DNA of 36,668 nucleotides from Bacteroidota bacterium (GCA_023396415.1 JAEWWJ010000055.1:1-36668), one strand, 5' to 3'; counted from the first letter of the stretch, positions 1 through 8,767 are shown. Translations and numbers: made by a program. The notes: a model not told the origin generated them from the sequence alone.

Positions 1-1
1 A

Positions 2-538
2 AACGGCTTGCATCACCCTTGGCTAGATCCGGTGATGATATTTTTTTCTGGTAAATTCACCCAGATTCCAATCTATCTCGTTCTTCTTTACCTACTTATA
101 AAATATGAAGGATGGGAAAGTTTACGCATTTTGCTTTTCGTAGCCATTCTAATTGCCATTTCCGATCAACTTTCGGTAAAGGCTTTCAAAGATGTTTTTG
201 AGCGGCTTCGACCCTGCAACGAACCCGGACTGCAGCCGTACATCCATCTCGTTGGTGGCAAATGCGGCGGACGTTTTGGTTTTGTTTCTTCACATGCTGC
301 CAACAGCTTTGCTTTGGCCAGTTTCATGGGACTTTTGTTTCGTCAACAGCTTCCTAAGTTATTTATCTGGTTGCTGTTGTGGGCTTTTGTGGTGAGTTAC
401 AGCAGAATCTACCTCGGAGTACATTATCCGGGAGACATTATTGGAGGAGGTTTATTAGGGGTTACAGTAGGATGGTCTGTTTACCAACTGTATGTACTTT
501 TCAGGACTAAGTTCTGCTCCAATCGCTGTGCGGGTTAA
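2..538 (+). CDS. PAP2-family membrane phosphatase (5' end outside window)
   Basis: Integral membrane phosphatidic-acid-phosphatase-type enzyme, a family that removes phosphate from lipid phosphates such as phosphatidate or undecaprenyl pyrophosphate. All three active-site motifs are visible: K-x6-RP in KDVFERLRP, a central SSHA block in place of the usual PSGH, and SRxxxxxHxxxD in SRIYLGVHYPGD. Several hydrophobic helices surround them. The frame is open to the window edge, and the first visible codons (N-G-L-H-H-P-W) read as the interior of a protein, so the true start lies upstream; TTG at position 8 is not needed as a start. The 3' end overlaps the convergent SAM hydrolase gene by 32 nt. 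Family is confident; the lipid substrate cannot be assigned. Confidence 0.88.
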   Translation, partial: NGLHHPWLDPVMIFFSGKFTQIPIYLVLLYLLIKYEGWESLRILLFVAILIAISDQLSVKAFKDVFERLRPCNEPGLQPYIHLVGGKCGGRFGFVSSHAANSFALASFMGLLFRQQLPKLFIWLLLWAFVVSYSRIYLGVHYPGDIIGGGLLGVTVGWSVYQLYVLFRTKFCSNRCAG

Positions 539-1307
539 AAAAGTCTATCGTTACAGGAGTATTTCGGCTTAAACCACAAAGTGATGCCGCAGCGCCTTGA
601 TTCATAGCAATTTCCAACATCCCATGCGTCCCGAAAAGGGCTAACAAGTCAGCCACTCCAACATCCATATAACCTGTTTGAATTTTTTTGATACGGTATC
701 CTGCAAAGTAAATCTCAAACGCGCGTTGCTTCTTCATTTCTTTGAAAAGACTGTACGAAATATTGGTGATAGCATTTTCATAGGCATCAATATGGGTGAC
801 CATTCCTCTGATTTGGTCTTGCGATTTCACGGGTTGGAAAAGCAGCTTACTGGTAATGTTTTTGCGGGTTTCGCCCAGCTCCGACACCATTACGCCTTTC
901 GATATTTGCACGGCTGCCTTTACAAAACGGTCGCGGGTGCTGAAAGTGAAAAAATCAGAATCTTGCGGAATGTCAATTTCAGCAGCCTCATCTATCGCAT
1001 CACCCAAAATCATGGAAAAAATACCATTGTCGGTGCCAATAAAATAATGATTGCCACTGCGGATGGCCACATGTGGATGCTCAATAGATTCTTCGGTGTT
1101 CACCGCCACGATATGGATGGTGCCGGGCGGAAAATTTTTGTAGCTGTTGCGGATGGTAAATGCCGCTCCTTCTATGTCGAACTGCTTGATATGGTGTGAA
1201 ATATCAACAATAATAGCATCAGGAAGCTGAGATAGGATTGTACCCTTTACAGCAGCGAGATAATAATCAGAAGTCCCCCAATCGCTTGTTAACGTGATAA
1301 TTGCCAT
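507..1307 (-). CDS. SAM hydrolase / SAM hydroxide adenosyltransferase (DUF62 family)
   Basis: A 266-residue protein of the SAM_adeno_trans (DUF62) family, whose characterised members hydrolyse S-adenosylmethionine to adenosine and methionine and are related to fluorinases and chlorinases. Visible support: the N-terminal ITLTSDWG with the family's nucleoside-binding aspartate (D9), the PPGTIHIVAVNT block, the FIGTDNGIFS block near residues 88-97, and IDAYENAITNIS near 173-184, which matches the family's D-x-F/Y-x-N-x-x-T-N element. Length is normal for the family. It is convergent with the PAP2 gene and overlaps it by 32 nt. No other nucleoside or halogenation gene is nearby, so plain SAM hydrolysis is the likeliest activity. 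The cellular role is unknown. Confidence 0.9.
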   Translation of the reverse strand: MAIITLTSDWGTSDYYLAAVKGTILSQLPDAIIVDISHHIKQFDIEGAAFTIRNSYKNFPPGTIHIVAVNTEESIEHPHVAIRSGNHYFIGTDNGIFSMILGDAIDEAAEIDIPQDSDFFTFSTRDRFVKAAVQISKGVMVSELGETRKNITSKLLFQPVKSQDQIRGMVTHIDAYENAITNISYSLFKEMKKQRAFEIYFAGYRIKKIQTGYMDVGVADLLALFGTHGMLEIAMNQGAAASLCGLSRNTPVTIDFFNPHSDWSRT

Positions 1308-1368
1308 ACAAAAGCCTCAGTCTTTTTTTTTCGGAGTAATGATGTGTTATTTTTGTCGAAATCCTCGG

Positions 1369-1376
1369 CAAAGATA
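1369..1376 (-). promoter_or_regulatory. Putative -7 element for the SAM hydrolase gene
   Basis: The plus strand reads CAAAGATA, so the minus strand reads TATCTTTG, an exact match to the Bacteroidota -7 consensus TAnnTTTG. It lies about 60 nt before the ATG at 1307. No clear -33 TTTG/TTG is seen at the usual spacing. Confidence 0.4.
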
Positions 1377-1563
1377 ATCAATACAAAACTTTGTAGGAGC
1401 GATTGAAAAGAATTATAAAACGATAATTTAAACGAAAACTTTCCAATTGCATCAACCAACACCCTCAGTTTATTCAAAATATGGTAAGTTAAAAAGATCA
1501 GAATAGATGAAAAGGATTGGTTTTGTTGGCATGATGGTAAAAAAATAGAATTCAATTTTTTGT

Positions 1564-1571
1564 TACTTTTG
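1564..1571 (+). promoter_or_regulatory. Putative -7 element for the Ca2+/Na+ antiporter gene
   Basis: TACTTTTG matches TAnnTTTG exactly, 39 nt before the ATG at 1611. A -33 element is not obvious, so this rests on the -7 match and its position alone. Confidence 0.4.
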
Positions 1572-1610
1572 CCACTTCTTTAACATTCAGCTTTAATCGA
1601 ACTCTTTTCA

Positions 1611-2567
1611 ATGCTCATTCACGTTTTACTCCTTATAGCAGGTCTTACCGTACTTATTTTCGGAGCTGATTGGTTGGTGTCGGGTGCCTCAGCCATCGCC
1701 AAAAAGATGAATATTTCTGATCTGGCCATCGGACTTACGATTGTTTCCTTTGGCACTTCGGCTCCTGAGCTGGTGGTGAATACCATTGCTGCTTGGAATG
1801 GCAATTCCGACATTGTTTTTGGCAATGTGATCGGGAGCAACAATTTCAATCTGTTTTTGATTTTAGGAATTACAGGAATGATTTCACCTCTGGTAGTTCA
1901 AAAAACCACTGTTTGGAAGGAGATTCCCATTTCATTTTTAGCCATTGTGGTTGTTTTCCTTCTCGTGAATGACAACTTATTGTTTTCGCGCCCTACCGAA
2001 CTCGGTAGAATTGACGGCTTTATTTTGGGCCTCTTTTTTCTTGGTTTCTTGTATTACGTGTATAAACATTTGGGTAGCGATGCCGCTGAAAAAAGCGAAG
2101 TGAAACAACGGCCTACAATGGTTTTATGGCTAATGATCATTGGCGGATTGGGCGGATTGGTTTTAGGAGGTCATTTGGTTGTCAACCAAGCTGTTGCTAT
2201 TGCACAAATGATGGGTGTTAGTGAGAAAGTAATTGGTTTGACCATCATTGCCGCAGGAACCTCATTGCCTGAGCTGGCAACAAGCGTGGTGGCGGCCCTC
2301 AAAAAAAACAACGATATTGCGGTTGGCAACATCATTGGGTCCAATGTTTTCAATTTGTTTTTTATCCTATCTGCCAGCTCTATCTTGAAGCCAATCGCTT
2401 TCACCACCGATTTCAATACCGATTTGTACATTTTGGCAGTCGGAACGGTGTTTTTGTTTGCAGCCATGTTTATGAGTGGCAAAAAGAAGCTCGACAGATG
2501 GGAGGCCTCAGTATTGTTTTTTGTTTATTTAGGTTATACTGTTTATCTGGTAATGAATGAGTTATAA
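1611..2567 (+). CDS. Calcium/sodium antiporter, CaCA family (YrbG-like)
   Basis: A 318-residue inner-membrane exchanger of the Ca2+:cation antiporter superfamily. The two inverted alpha-repeats are plain: GTSAPEL (about residues 48-54) with GNVIGSNNFN (71-80), and GTSLPEL (216-222) with GNIIGSNVFN (239-248). The acidic residues of the PEL motifs are the ion ligands in structurally known family members. About ten hydrophobic helices are present, with a short hydrophilic loop near 155-170. ATG at 1611 is the natural start because a membrane helix begins at once. It is followed 33 nt later by the Sua5 gene in the same direction, so co-transcription is likely. The ion pair exchanged is inferred from family membership only. 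Confidence 0.93.
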   Translation: MLIHVLLLIAGLTVLIFGADWLVSGASAIAKKMNISDLAIGLTIVSFGTSAPELVVNTIAAWNGNSDIVFGNVIGSNNFNLFLILGITGMISPLVVQKTTVWKEIPISFLAIVVVFLLVNDNLLFSRPTELGRIDGFILGLFFLGFLYYVYKHLGSDAAEKSEVKQRPTMVLWLMIIGGLGGLVLGGHLVVNQAVAIAQMMGVSEKVIGLTIIAAGTSLPELATSVVAALKKNNDIAVGNIIGSNVFNLFFILSASSILKPIAFTTDFNTDLYILAVGTVFLFAAMFMSGKKKLDRWEASVLFFVYLGYTVYLVMNEL

Positions 2568-2600
2568 CAAGTTATATCATTTATAATTGTTGGAGTGAAA

Positions 2601-3590
2601 ATGGAAAAATATCCGATTGTAACCCATGAACAGATTGCTGAAGCGGCTGGCATTATACGTGCCGGAGGATTGGTTGCTTTTCCTACTGAAACCGTTTATG
2701 GGTTGGGTGCCAACGCATTAGATGCTGAGGCGGTGGCTGGAATTTTTGCTGCGAAACAGCGACCCAGCTTTGATCCATTGATTGTGCATATCCATCATCT
2801 CGATGGATTAACTACAATTTGTCGTCATATAGACTTAAGAGTTAATAAGTTAGCGGCTGCATTTTGGCCCGGACCGCTCACTATTGTCCTTCCCAAAAGC
2901 AAGCTCATACCCGATTTAGTGACTTCCGGGCTTCCTGACGTAGCAGTACGTATGCCCAATCATCCCGTCGCACTTGGTCTAATTGAAGCAGCCGGCTGCC
3001 CTATTGCGGCACCAAGCGCCAACAAATTCGGAAAGTTAAGCCCTACCAAAGCTGCACATGTTCGCAAGCAACTTCCTGAAATTAAGTGTGTTTTGGATGG
3101 AGGAAATACTATTGTGGGCGTTGAATCAACAGTAATCGGTCTGGAAGATGATGGCTTTTTTATTTTCCGACATGGTGCAATCACTGAATCCATGTTGTTG
3201 GAATACTTGCCACAATCAGCAAAAAAGCAAGTAAACCCGCTACAATTGTCGTCACCGGGTTTAATGAAATCGCACTACAGCCCCGAAATAAAAATGTATA
3301 TTTTGGGCGAACATCCCATACCCAACGACAGCTCGAAGGCGGCATTGCTCAGTTTTAAAAGGCAAGCTGATACAACGAAATATAAATTAAACCTCCATCT
3401 TACCGAAAACGGCGATTTAAGAGAAGCTGCCGTTCGCTTGTTCGACTGCCTACATCAGCTTGAAGACACCGATTTAGATTTTATTGTTGTTGAACCCGTT
3501 CCGGAAGTTGGGATTGGCATCGCGGTAATGGATCGGTTGAGAAAGGCTGCCTATCGGTTTCATTCCAATGATGAAAATGAATTTTTTTAA
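2601..3590 (+). CDS. L-threonylcarbamoyladenylate synthase (Sua5/YwlC type)
   Basis: Cytoplasmic enzyme making threonylcarbamoyl-AMP from threonine, bicarbonate and ATP, the first step of the universal t6A37 tRNA modification. The N-terminal YrdC domain (about residues 5-205) shows FPTETVYGLGANA, the KQRP motif and the PSANKFGKLSPT segment. The remaining C-terminal part is the extra Sua5 domain, so this is the long Sua5/YwlC form rather than a short TsaC. ATG at 2601 is used; GTG at 2595 would add two residues and cannot be excluded. The other t6A partners (TsaB, TsaD, TsaE) are not in the window. The gene follows the antiporter by 33 nt and precedes the GNAT gene by 32 nt. Confidence 0.93.
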   Translation: MEKYPIVTHEQIAEAAGIIRAGGLVAFPTETVYGLGANALDAEAVAGIFAAKQRPSFDPLIVHIHHLDGLTTICRHIDLRVNKLAAAFWPGPLTIVLPKSKLIPDLVTSGLPDVAVRMPNHPVALGLIEAAGCPIAAPSANKFGKLSPTKAAHVRKQLPEIKCVLDGGNTIVGVESTVIGLEDDGFFIFRHGAITESMLLEYLPQSAKKQVNPLQLSSPGLMKSHYSPEIKMYILGEHPIPNDSSKAALLSFKRQADTTKYKLNLHLTENGDLREAAVRLFDCLHQLEDTDLDFIVVEPVPEVGIGIAVMDRLRKAAYRFHSNDENEFF

Positions 3591-3622
3591 GATGTAATCA
3601 TTTGTTTATCAACGACATTTAT

Positions 3623-4192
3623 ATGAATGATTATAATATAGAAGGAGGCATTAGCCTTCGGTTGGATGATGACCTTTTGCTCGAAACGATAGAATTGAAA
3701 GATGCTGAGGTTGTTTTTGCCACCATTGACAGCCAGCGCGAATACCTTGGAAAATGGCTACCGTTTGTGAAAACTACCCAAAGCGTTGAAGACACCAAAA
3801 AATTTATCGGCTATTCTCTTTCTGCCGGATTAATTTCACAGGAATATGTGTTTAAAATCAGTTATCGAAATGAATTTGCCGGCCTGATTGGCTTTGGAAA
3901 AGTGTCAGAAAACAGAAAAAATATTGAGTTAGGTTATTGGCTTTCGGAGCGTTTCAGACACAAAGGAATCATCATACGTTCGGCAAAATTACTTTGCGCA
4001 TTTGCTTTTGAAAAACTCTCCATTCCTGAAGTGATTGTTCGCTGCGCCATCAACAATACCGACAGCCGCAAAATACCTGAGCAACTTGGCTTTCAACACA
4101 TTAAAACAGAGGTTTTATCCGAACAGCTTTTGGACGGAAGTTTTACCGATATTGTTGTTTATTCACTTGAATATCAAAACTTTAAAAGATAA
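3623..4192 (+). CDS. GNAT-family N-acetyltransferase (RimJ/RimL-like)
   Basis: A 189-residue protein with the layout of RimJ/RimL-type acetyltransferases: an N-terminal LRLDDDLLLETIELKDAE segment, a central strand with FAGLIGFGKV, then IELGYWLSERFRHKGI, where RHKGII sits at the acetyl-CoA pyrophosphate loop (consensus Q/RxxGxG/A, here degenerate at the last position). A C-terminal NNTDSRKIPEQLGF block is also typical. Family members acetylate ribosomal-protein N termini, small molecules or toxins; the substrate here is unknown. ATG at 3623 is preferred over an in-frame TTG at 3602. The last 19 nt overlap the convergent LuxR regulator gene. Confidence 0.82.
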   Translation: MNDYNIEGGISLRLDDDLLLETIELKDAEVVFATIDSQREYLGKWLPFVKTTQSVEDTKKFIGYSLSAGLISQEYVFKISYRNEFAGLIGFGKVSENRKNIELGYWLSERFRHKGIIIRSAKLLCAFAFEKLSIPEVIVRCAINNTDSRKIPEQLGFQHIKTEVLSEQLLDGSFTDIVVYSLEYQNFKR

Positions 4193-7122
4193 TCAATCAG
4201 ATTGTCATCACGTTCAAGCTCTAATTTTTTTCGTAACCGATAGCGACCAATTTCAACCCCTCTGATGGAAATATTCATCAAAGGAGCTATTTCCTTGGTA
4301 GAAAGATTCATCTTGAGGTAGGCACAAAGCCGGAGTTCGCGCGGTGAGAGGTTAGAGTGTCGGTCTTTTAAGCGACTAATAAAATCTTGGTGCACATCAT
4401 CGAAATAATCATCAAAAACCTCTTGAAATTTTTCATTTTTCAACTCACGGTTGATTTTGTAAATGAGACTGTCTATTTGATTTTTCTTGGCTTGGGCCAT
4501 ATTGCTCTCCAGCAGGCCATTCAGCTGTGCCTTAATGGCATTGAGGATTTTGTTTTTATGAATCAGATGAAGAGTGGTGTTGGCCAACTCCTTGTTTTTA
4601 TGAATAACCTCGCTTTGCAGACTTTCATTTTTTAGATTGATAATTTCCTTTTCGGCCAACAGTGCCTGCTCCCTGTAGGTGAGTTCCTGTTCGCGCAAAG
4701 CCTTTAAATGTTTCTCCTCTTCTTGTTGTTTGGCCAACGAAACACGTCGCTGAATGAAAAACACATTCCCTATTACAAAACTTATAATAGCCACCAGATA
4801 AAGGATATAGGCCAACAGCGAACGGTAAAAAGGAGGTTGAATAACAAAACTAAAGCGGGCCATTTTTTCTTCGCTGTTGTTCAAGCTTTTCGACCTTAAA
4901 CTAAAGGTGTATTGACCTTCGGGAAGGTTCATGTATTCCTTAAAGGTGAGTGGTGACCATGCCGACCAGGTTTCGTCCAAACCCTCCAGGCGGAAAGAAA
5001 ACAAACAAGAACCTGCACCTTCAAACTCAGGATTGCTGAAACGAAACACAGCATTGTTGAATGAAAAAGGCACTTTCATTCCTTTCACACTCTCTCCTTG
5101 ATCTTTATTTTTGATGCCACCCAAGGCAATTATGCTGTCTTTCCCGGCAAAAGAAATCTCCCGAAACACCAACTTTTGGTGGATGGAATAGTCCTTTCGA
5201 TAAAAAGGATCATAATGCAGTAAGCCGTTTTTTGTTCCGATGAAAACGTTGCGATTGTCATAAACAAACACATTTTCATACGACTCGATCAACGAGTTGT
5301 TGATGCGCATAAAAGGAGCTGTAACATTGCTAAAGCTCCCATCTTCCAACAAACGCAACAAACCCATCGTTCCATTGGAGAAGTACCAAATATTGTCGTT
5401 GATATCAGCACTAAGTTGATCAATATCAACATTTTCACCTAATATTTTATTTAATTTTTCGTGAGGAACGAAGGTATTGCTACTGGCTTGAAAAGTAAAA
5501 AGCCCCTTGCTGGAAGTGAAAATTGTTTCGTTGCCAATAGTAAAAACATTGTAAGGCAATACTTTAGGTAGGCCACTTTCTGTTCCAAAAAGAGAATGTT
5601 TTTCAACTTTTGTCAGTCGGCTGTTCAGTCGTAAATGGAAAATCCCACGATAACCATGAGCCATCCAAAGGTCATACTTGCCTATGCCTTTTGCGATGTT
5701 GCGACTTGACTCGTTAAAACCCTCCAAACGATGGGAGTAGCGCCAATTTCCATTGTCGTTCACGATCACAGAAAGGCCATTGTAGGTGCCGCAGAGAAGG
5801 GTATCACTTTGTGGGTCGAGCGACAAAAACGACCAATAACCACGCTCCGAGGTTATCTTTACTGCCCGGTTGCCTTTCACCTGAAACAGCCCGAAATTAT
5901 GACCACATAACAAAGTGTTATCCACCACTTCGAGTTTCCACACCTGACCATCTGTGCCTTCGATAAATTCAAAGTTGTCTTGCATTTCTCCGTTTTTATC
6001 TAACTGATTCATTGGCGCGACAAATAACCCTTGATTGGTTCCAACATACAGCCGACCTTCATAAACCACTGATGAATAAGTACTTTCGATATGAAACGTA
6101 TGGTCGAAAATAGACAAAGGTGAATTGATTTCAATGTAGTCAATGCCATTGTCGAGGCCTAACCAAAGATTCCCACTTCTATCTTCAAACATACTTAAAA
6201 CAGTGTTGTTTTGCAGTCCTTTAAACCTGTTCAGATGTTGCAACACACGTCCTTGTGCATCAGCAATATACAAGCCATTTTGAATGGTACCAAAAGCATA
6301 ATCGCCACTGGAAAGTTGGCGTGCCGAAAAGATACTGCTATGCATGATTGCGTTGTTAACATCAGTATTCCAAGGTGTTAGCTTATCTCCATCAAATATG
6401 AAGAGGCCTTCATTGATGAAACCGACCAAGACTTTTCCTTTTTCGAAAGGTAGGATACAGCGCAGTTCATTCGATTGTAACAGTGGATGTTTGATTAACA
6501 TAAGCTGTTCGCCCTCAGCAAAATTATAAAGCCCCGAAGGCAAATCAACATAATAAAAAGTTTTTCCAACTTGATAAGAATGACCAAAAGTTCCAAAGGG
6601 ACTTGAAACCTTGATGCTGCTTCCATTATAGATGAATAAGTGTTTAAACGATTGAAAAATAATACCTTGATCTGTAGAATGAATTTTCCAAATTTCATCG
6701 AACGAACGAAATTCCTGTGGCACCAATGAGACAAGTGAGGTATAAACCAACATACCAGAGGTATTCGGACTAAAAAAACCAAACTCTTCAAAAGCACCCA
6801 CGAAAATGGTGTCGCCGATAGCGCGAATAGACCTAACAATAGATTTATTGGGCACAGCATATACATTCCAATGTTGACCATCGAACTCTAACAGGCCATC
6901 GTTGTTTGCAAAATAAACAAAACCCAATTTGTTTTGGGCGATGTCCCAGTTTTGAGTGGAGGCCTTATAGGTTGTGCGTGAAAAATTGTTGATGAGCGGA
7001 AGCCCCTTGCTTTTTACTTGTGCGGTGACAGCGAATGGCATCAAAATAAAAAGTAGAGCAAGCACTCTATCATAAAATGACCTACAGTTTAAATAGCTTA
7101 CTGAAGAGAAAATTTCAGACAT
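4174..7122 (-). CDS. Membrane-bound Y_Y_Y / LuxR-type transcriptional regulator with a sensor beta-propeller
   Basis: A 982-residue one-component sensor. After a short hydrophobic N-terminal segment comes a long periplasmic region of two-component-regulator propeller repeats (many blocks like DRSGNLWLGLDNGI and IGTKNGLLHYDP), then a Y_Y_Y domain at about 690-765, one transmembrane helix at about 769-789, a charged coiled coil at about 795-890, and a LuxR-type helix-turn-helix at about 924-982 (LSPRELRLCAYLKMNLSTKEIAPLMNI in part). There is no histidine kinase, receiver or AraC domain, so the signal would pass straight through the membrane to a DNA-binding domain held at the membrane. Related proteins in Bacteroidota often sense glycans or envelope state. 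The ligand and targets here are unknown; no polysaccharide locus is adjacent. Confidence 0.88.
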   Translation of the reverse strand: MSEIFSSVSYLNCRSFYDRVLALLFILMPFAVTAQVKSKGLPLINNFSRTTYKASTQNWDIAQNKLGFVYFANNDGLLEFDGQHWNVYAVPNKSIVRSIRAIGDTIFVGAFEEFGFFSPNTSGMLVYTSLVSLVPQEFRSFDEIWKIHSTDQGIIFQSFKHLFIYNGSSIKVSSPFGTFGHSYQVGKTFYYVDLPSGLYNFAEGEQLMLIKHPLLQSNELRCILPFEKGKVLVGFINEGLFIFDGDKLTPWNTDVNNAIMHSSIFSARQLSSGDYAFGTIQNGLYIADAQGRVLQHLNRFKGLQNNTVLSMFEDRSGNLWLGLDNGIDYIEINSPLSIFDHTFHIESTYSSVVYEGRLYVGTNQGLFVAPMNQLDKNGEMQDNFEFIEGTDGQVWKLEVVDNTLLCGHNFGLFQVKGNRAVKITSERGYWSFLSLDPQSDTLLCGTYNGLSVIVNDNGNWRYSHRLEGFNESSRNIAKGIGKYDLWMAHGYRGIFHLRLNSRLTKVEKHSLFGTESGLPKVLPYNVFTIGNETIFTSSKGLFTFQASSNTFVPHEKLNKILGENVDIDQLSADINDNIWYFSNGTMGLLRLLEDGSFSNVTAPFMRINNSLIESYENVFVYDNRNVFIGTKNGLLHYDPFYRKDYSIHQKLVFREISFAGKDSIIALGGIKNKDQGESVKGMKVPFSFNNAVFRFSNPEFEGAGSCLFSFRLEGLDETWSAWSPLTFKEYMNLPEGQYTFSLRSKSLNNSEEKMARFSFVIQPPFYRSLLAYILYLVAIISFVIGNVFFIQRRVSLAKQQEEEKHLKALREQELTYREQALLAEKEIINLKNESLQSEVIHKNKELANTTLHLIHKNKILNAIKAQLNGLLESNMAQAKKNQIDSLIYKINRELKNEKFQEVFDDYFDDVHQDFISRLKDRHSNLSPRELRLCAYLKMNLSTKEIAPLMNISIRGVEIGRYRLRKKLELERDDNLIDYLLKF

Positions 7123-7142
7123 GGTTTAAAAATAATTCGCTT

Positions 7143-7150
7143 CAAATATA
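7143..7150 (-). promoter_or_regulatory. Putative -7 element for the LuxR regulator gene
   Basis: The minus strand reads TATATTTG, an exact TAnnTTTG match 20 nt before the ATG at 7122, predicting a leader of about 15 nt. A minus-strand TTG lies at 7175-7177, slightly farther upstream than usual. Confidence 0.45.
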
Positions 7151-7274
7151 CAATAATTCGTGCTGTTTTATGCCCAATGCTCTTTGCCTCAACCGTTGTA
7201 CAGTAGAATATATGGAATGAGTGACTTTCAATTATTTTATTTGTCAGGGTGTTGAAAAAACCAATTTTTAAAAA

Positions 7275-8015
7275 TCAGTTATTTTTGATGTAATAGGTAA
7301 ATTGCACCAACTCGGTTTCATTTATTTCGGACAAGTACTTACTGATGGTACCCCCGTGAAACACTAAAATCATTTGAGGCAAAGCGATAAAATCATCGTG
7401 ATTGGTGTAAGTTGTTGCAAGTTTTTTCACTTCTTCCATTAACTTAGGTGAACGCATGAAAAACACATGTATTTCATCTTCAAATCCTTCGGCTTCTGAT
7501 TTTTCAATTTCAATTTTAATTATTTTCTCTGCAATACGCAAACTGTCAGGTATTTGTTCGGGCCAATTGATTGCCAAACTGCCCCATTGCAGCAATCCAG
7601 TGGCTTGTATCGCCCGTTCTAAAAACGATTTTTCAACCAAATCATCAACACCCAATTTCAAAGCAAACAGTTTTGATTGGTGCGTTACCAGCAAATACGA
7701 CATTCGTTCCATGCTGAAGAAATTGGCTTCCATCCCCTGCCATTGATAGTTTTCTCCTGCTGCCGAAGCATTTATAGATAGATCAGCAGGCTGCATTTTG
7801 ATCATCAGTAAACGGGTTGAATCGAGCTGTATTACAGCCTCATACTGGTCGTTTACTTCGCGAATAGCGACTACACCACTGCAATAGTTTGCATCAAAAA
7901 TGTTGATTTGCTCGCTAAATGTTTCAAAAGAAAGAGGAACTTTTTGCGCCTGCGTGATGGGCTTAAGCCAAAGAAGAAAACAAAAAAGCGATAGAAACCT
8001 ATACCTAATCCACAT
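7275..8015 (-). CDS. Exported protein of unknown function
   Basis: I do not recognise this family. The 246-residue product begins with an export signal (MWIRYRFLSLFCFLLWL, then an AQ-type cleavage region), so it should reach the periplasm or beyond. The mature part is a mixed strand/helix protein with an acidic EIEIEKSEAEGFEDE stretch in its second half and only one cysteine in the mature N-terminal region. ATG at 8015 is preferred over an upstream alternative at 8045 because the signal peptide then starts properly and the gene begins 1 nt after the stop of the preceding lipoprotein gene, implying translational coupling. The two gene products probably work together. Confidence 0.7.
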   Translation of the reverse strand: MWIRYRFLSLFCFLLWLKPITQAQKVPLSFETFSEQINIFDANYCSGVVAIREVNDQYEAVIQLDSTRLLMIKMQPADLSINASAAGENYQWQGMEANFFSMERMSYLLVTHQSKLFALKLGVDDLVEKSFLERAIQATGLLQWGSLAINWPEQIPDSLRIAEKIIKIEIEKSEAEGFEDEIHVFFMRSPKLMEEVKKLATTYTNHDDFIALPQMILVFHGGTISKYLSEINETELVQFTYYIKNN

Positions 8016-8016
8016 T

Positions 8017-8607
8017 TTAATAAACCAAAGCGAATTTTCCACCACTGATTATGGCAGTTCCTCCTCCGGCCTTTTTCATCTTGCCTTCAAAGCTAAGCTC
8101 CAAAGAGTAGGCATTGTTTTCGTTTGTTAATGCGTGTTCAGCAATGTTGTTGATGCTGATCGGCATTTGGGTTGAGGTGGCCGTAATAACACTTTTAGTG
8201 TTCAAATCGTCGTCAACCCTTCCAATTTGCAAGGTAACTTTGATTGCTTCACGGCTGGCTTCGGTAATTTTTCCTTTAATTACCAATTCAAAAAATAATT
8301 CTTCGCTTGGGTTGTTGGCGGCTAATCCTCTCAACCAAACTACTGTAACATCCTCATTTATATCATAAAAGGCATTTGGCAATACAGCACCTTTGAGCAA
8401 ATCCTTGTTCATGGCATACCCTACGCCATCCAAGTTAAAGGCAAAATCGAGCTGTTTGGGCTTCAGCATTTCAGCCAATGGCTCCGATGCAGATGTAAGC
8501 AATTCCATTTCGGATTTTGAGGGCACCATACTTTGTGTTTTTTTGTCGTTGGACGAGCAAGCCATAAAAAGGGCCGGCAATAGCAGGGTGTAGAATAATA
8601 TTCGCAT
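8017..8607 (-). CDS. Putative lipoprotein of unknown function
   Basis: A 196-residue lipoprotein: the N terminus MRILFYTLLLPALFMAC carries a lipobox with acylated cysteine at residue 17. The rest looks like a beta-rich domain (LDFAFNLDGVGYAMNKD, VVWLRGLAANNP, IKVTLQIGRVDDD, YSLELSFEGKMKKAGGG). ATG at 8607 is preferred to an in-frame TTG at 8622. It is followed after 1 nt by the unknown exported protein gene, and an exact TAnnTTTG lies at 8636-8643. The residues after the cysteine (SSNDKK) are not a strong surface-export signal, so periplasmic location is the default. No function can be assigned. Confidence 0.7.
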   Translation of the reverse strand: MRILFYTLLLPALFMACSSNDKKTQSMVPSKSEMELLTSASEPLAEMLKPKQLDFAFNLDGVGYAMNKDLLKGAVLPNAFYDINEDVTVVWLRGLAANNPSEELFFELVIKGKITEASREAIKVTLQIGRVDDDLNTKSVITATSTQMPISINNIAEHALTNENNAYSLELSFEGKMKKAGGGTAIISGGKFALVY

Positions 8608-8635
8608 AAAACGATCAATCAAAGGGTTTAATGCG

Positions 8636-8643
8636 CAAAGATA
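8636..8643 (-). promoter_or_regulatory. Putative -7 element for the lipoprotein/exported protein operon
   Basis: The minus strand reads TATCTTTG, an exact TAnnTTTG match, 28 nt before the ATG at 8607. If real, transcription starts near 8631. No -33 element is evident. Confidence 0.42.
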
Positions 8644-8767
8644 GGTGTTTAAAGGGCTTTTAAAAGTTCGAATCCTATCTTTTTAAAGTTTTAACAGCTC
8701 AAAAAAATTCCCTGTAAGCAAATAAAATTTCAGACACCTCTCTCACAAAGTAAAACAAAAACTCAGG

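Larger units (their letters stand above)
1308..1610. other. Divergent intergenic region without a supported gene
   Basis: About 300 nt of AT-rich DNA between the divergently read SAM hydrolase and antiporter genes. It holds exact TAnnTTTG elements on both strands (minus 1369-1376; plus 1348-1355 and 1564-1571). A minus-strand reading frame runs through it from 1555 into the hydrolase gene, but its composition looks like translated intergenic DNA. I see no RNA gene here. Confidence 0.5.

Noticed and set aside
1289..1555. Minus-strand open frame of 88 codons overlapping the start of the SAM hydrolase gene
   Set aside because: Phe/Ser/Lys-rich composition typical of translated AT-rich spacer, no recognisable domain, and it overlaps a well-supported gene start in another frame.
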